A stretch of 64,000 nt of DNA from Ornithobacterium rhinotracheale (GTDB lineage: Bacteria > Bacteroidota > Bacteroidia > Flavobacteriales > Weeksellaceae), in NCBI RefSeq assembly GCF_022832975.1, contig NZ_CP094846.1, forward strand, positions 1,275,501 through 1,339,500, in the 5' to 3' direction. The notes beneath the pieces are model-generated. The model had not been told where the DNA came from and did no database searches. It was given only the letters and a program-made list of their open reading frames with translations. Shown here one piece after another: positions 63,612-64,000 of this stretch (positions are counted from its first letter, which is position 1; every line of letters begins with the position of its first letter). The position numbers and the translations under genes are program-made.

Positions 63612-64000
63612 TTAAAGTTTGTATCTTGCTATGGTTTTGGCGTTTATATCTGAAAATTCTTGCGCTTGGTACTTGATGCTGCCCACCATGGCAATCATGG
63701 CAGCATTGTCGGTGGTGTATTCAAATTTTGGGATATAAGTTGTAAAACCTAATTTTTCTAGATTTTTGATTTTTTTGCGCAGTTCGCTATTGGCAGAAAC
63801 ACCGCCTGCGAGTGCAATATGTTTGATGTTTAAATCTTGTGCCGCTTGCAATAATTTTTCTACACACATTTCGGTAATCGTATGCTGAACGCTTGCGCAC
63901 AAGTCGTTTAAATTTTCTTCTACAAAATTTGGATTTTTCTGTTTTTCTTTGTTCAAGAAATTCATCACGCCCGTTTTAAGCCCACTAAAACTGAAATCAT
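63612..64000 (-). CDS. tsaD: tRNA N6-adenosine threonylcarbamoyltransferase, C-terminal part (runs off the window)
   Basis: Partial: the frame is open to the window edge, so the 5' part (roughly 210 codons) lies beyond position 64000. Visible are the ASKHA-fold segments FSFSGLKTGVMNFL, IKHIALAGGVSANSELRKK and EYTTDNAAMIAMVG. TsaD transfers threonylcarbamoyl to A37 of ANN-decoding tRNAs with TsaB and TsaE. Confidence 0.94.
   Translation of the reverse strand, partial: DFSFSGLKTGVMNFLNKEKQKNPNFVEENLNDLCASVQHTITEMCVEKLLQAAQDLNIKHIALAGGVSANSELRKKIKNLEKLGFTTYIPKFEYTTDNAAMIAMVGSIKYQAQEFSDINAKTIARYKL

Overview
The window looks like chromosomal DNA from a low-GC member of the Bacteroidota, class Flavobacteriia (inference; a Weeksellaceae-type genome such as Ornithobacterium would fit). 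The reasons are promoters with the Bacteroidota pattern TTG-N19/20-TAnnTTTG, a SusC/SusD pair, a type IX secretion plug protein, an nqrABCDEF operon, many short Bacteroidota-type lipoprotein signals, and DUF3822, WbqC and DUF5117-type protease genes. Genes are packed on both strands and most of the window is housekeeping.

Layout. 1-3.7 kb: a GH3 hexosaminidase and an amidase acting on peptidoglycan, then dapA. 4.0-4.4 kb: four tRNA genes (Ser, Pro, Arg, Pro). 4.47-8.29 kb: an AT-rich accessory island with four immunity-like genes, two broken copies and several leftover C-terminal tails of toxin genes, but no toxin body. 8.3-15.3 kb: rhodanese, M13 peptidase, 2-oxoacid:ferredoxin oxidoreductase beta subunit, MgtE, a methyltransferase and the T9SS plug protein. 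15.4-21.5 kb: the complete Na+-pumping NADH:quinone reductase operon; the ApbE flavin transferase that would mature it lies at 43 kb. 21.6-28.2 kb: nuclease-like protein, THUMP methyltransferase, glycosyltransferase, tadA and prfC. 28.3-35.5 kb: one operon of a secreted metzincin protease, SusC and SusD, probably for peptide uptake. 35.7-39.1 kb: sufC, sufD and sufS without sufB. 39.2-48.6 kb: kdsB, rsmD, apbE, a PlsC-like acyltransferase, a Nudix hydrolase, a subtilase with a large insertion, and WbqC. 48.7-56.7 kb: a MacAB-type efflux operon interrupted by an island. 56.7-64 kb: an aldehyde dehydrogenase, cell-wall peptidases, upp, rsmE and the 3' part of tsaD.

The most unusual object is in the island inside the efflux operon (49.9-53.5 kb). 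It carries an EcoRI-family adenine methyltransferase next to a DUF262-HNH nuclease. The methyltransferase gene has a (AG)14 tract, and after the tract each of the three reading frames ends in its own version of the same C-terminal motif (Y-x-R-I-L-I followed by two basic residues). Slippage would therefore switch between three C-termini of 334, 368 and 390 residues instead of simply turning the gene off. The second notable region is the orphan immunity array beside the tRNA cluster, which has its own good promoter and looks built by repeated recombination of toxin-tail/immunity cassettes.
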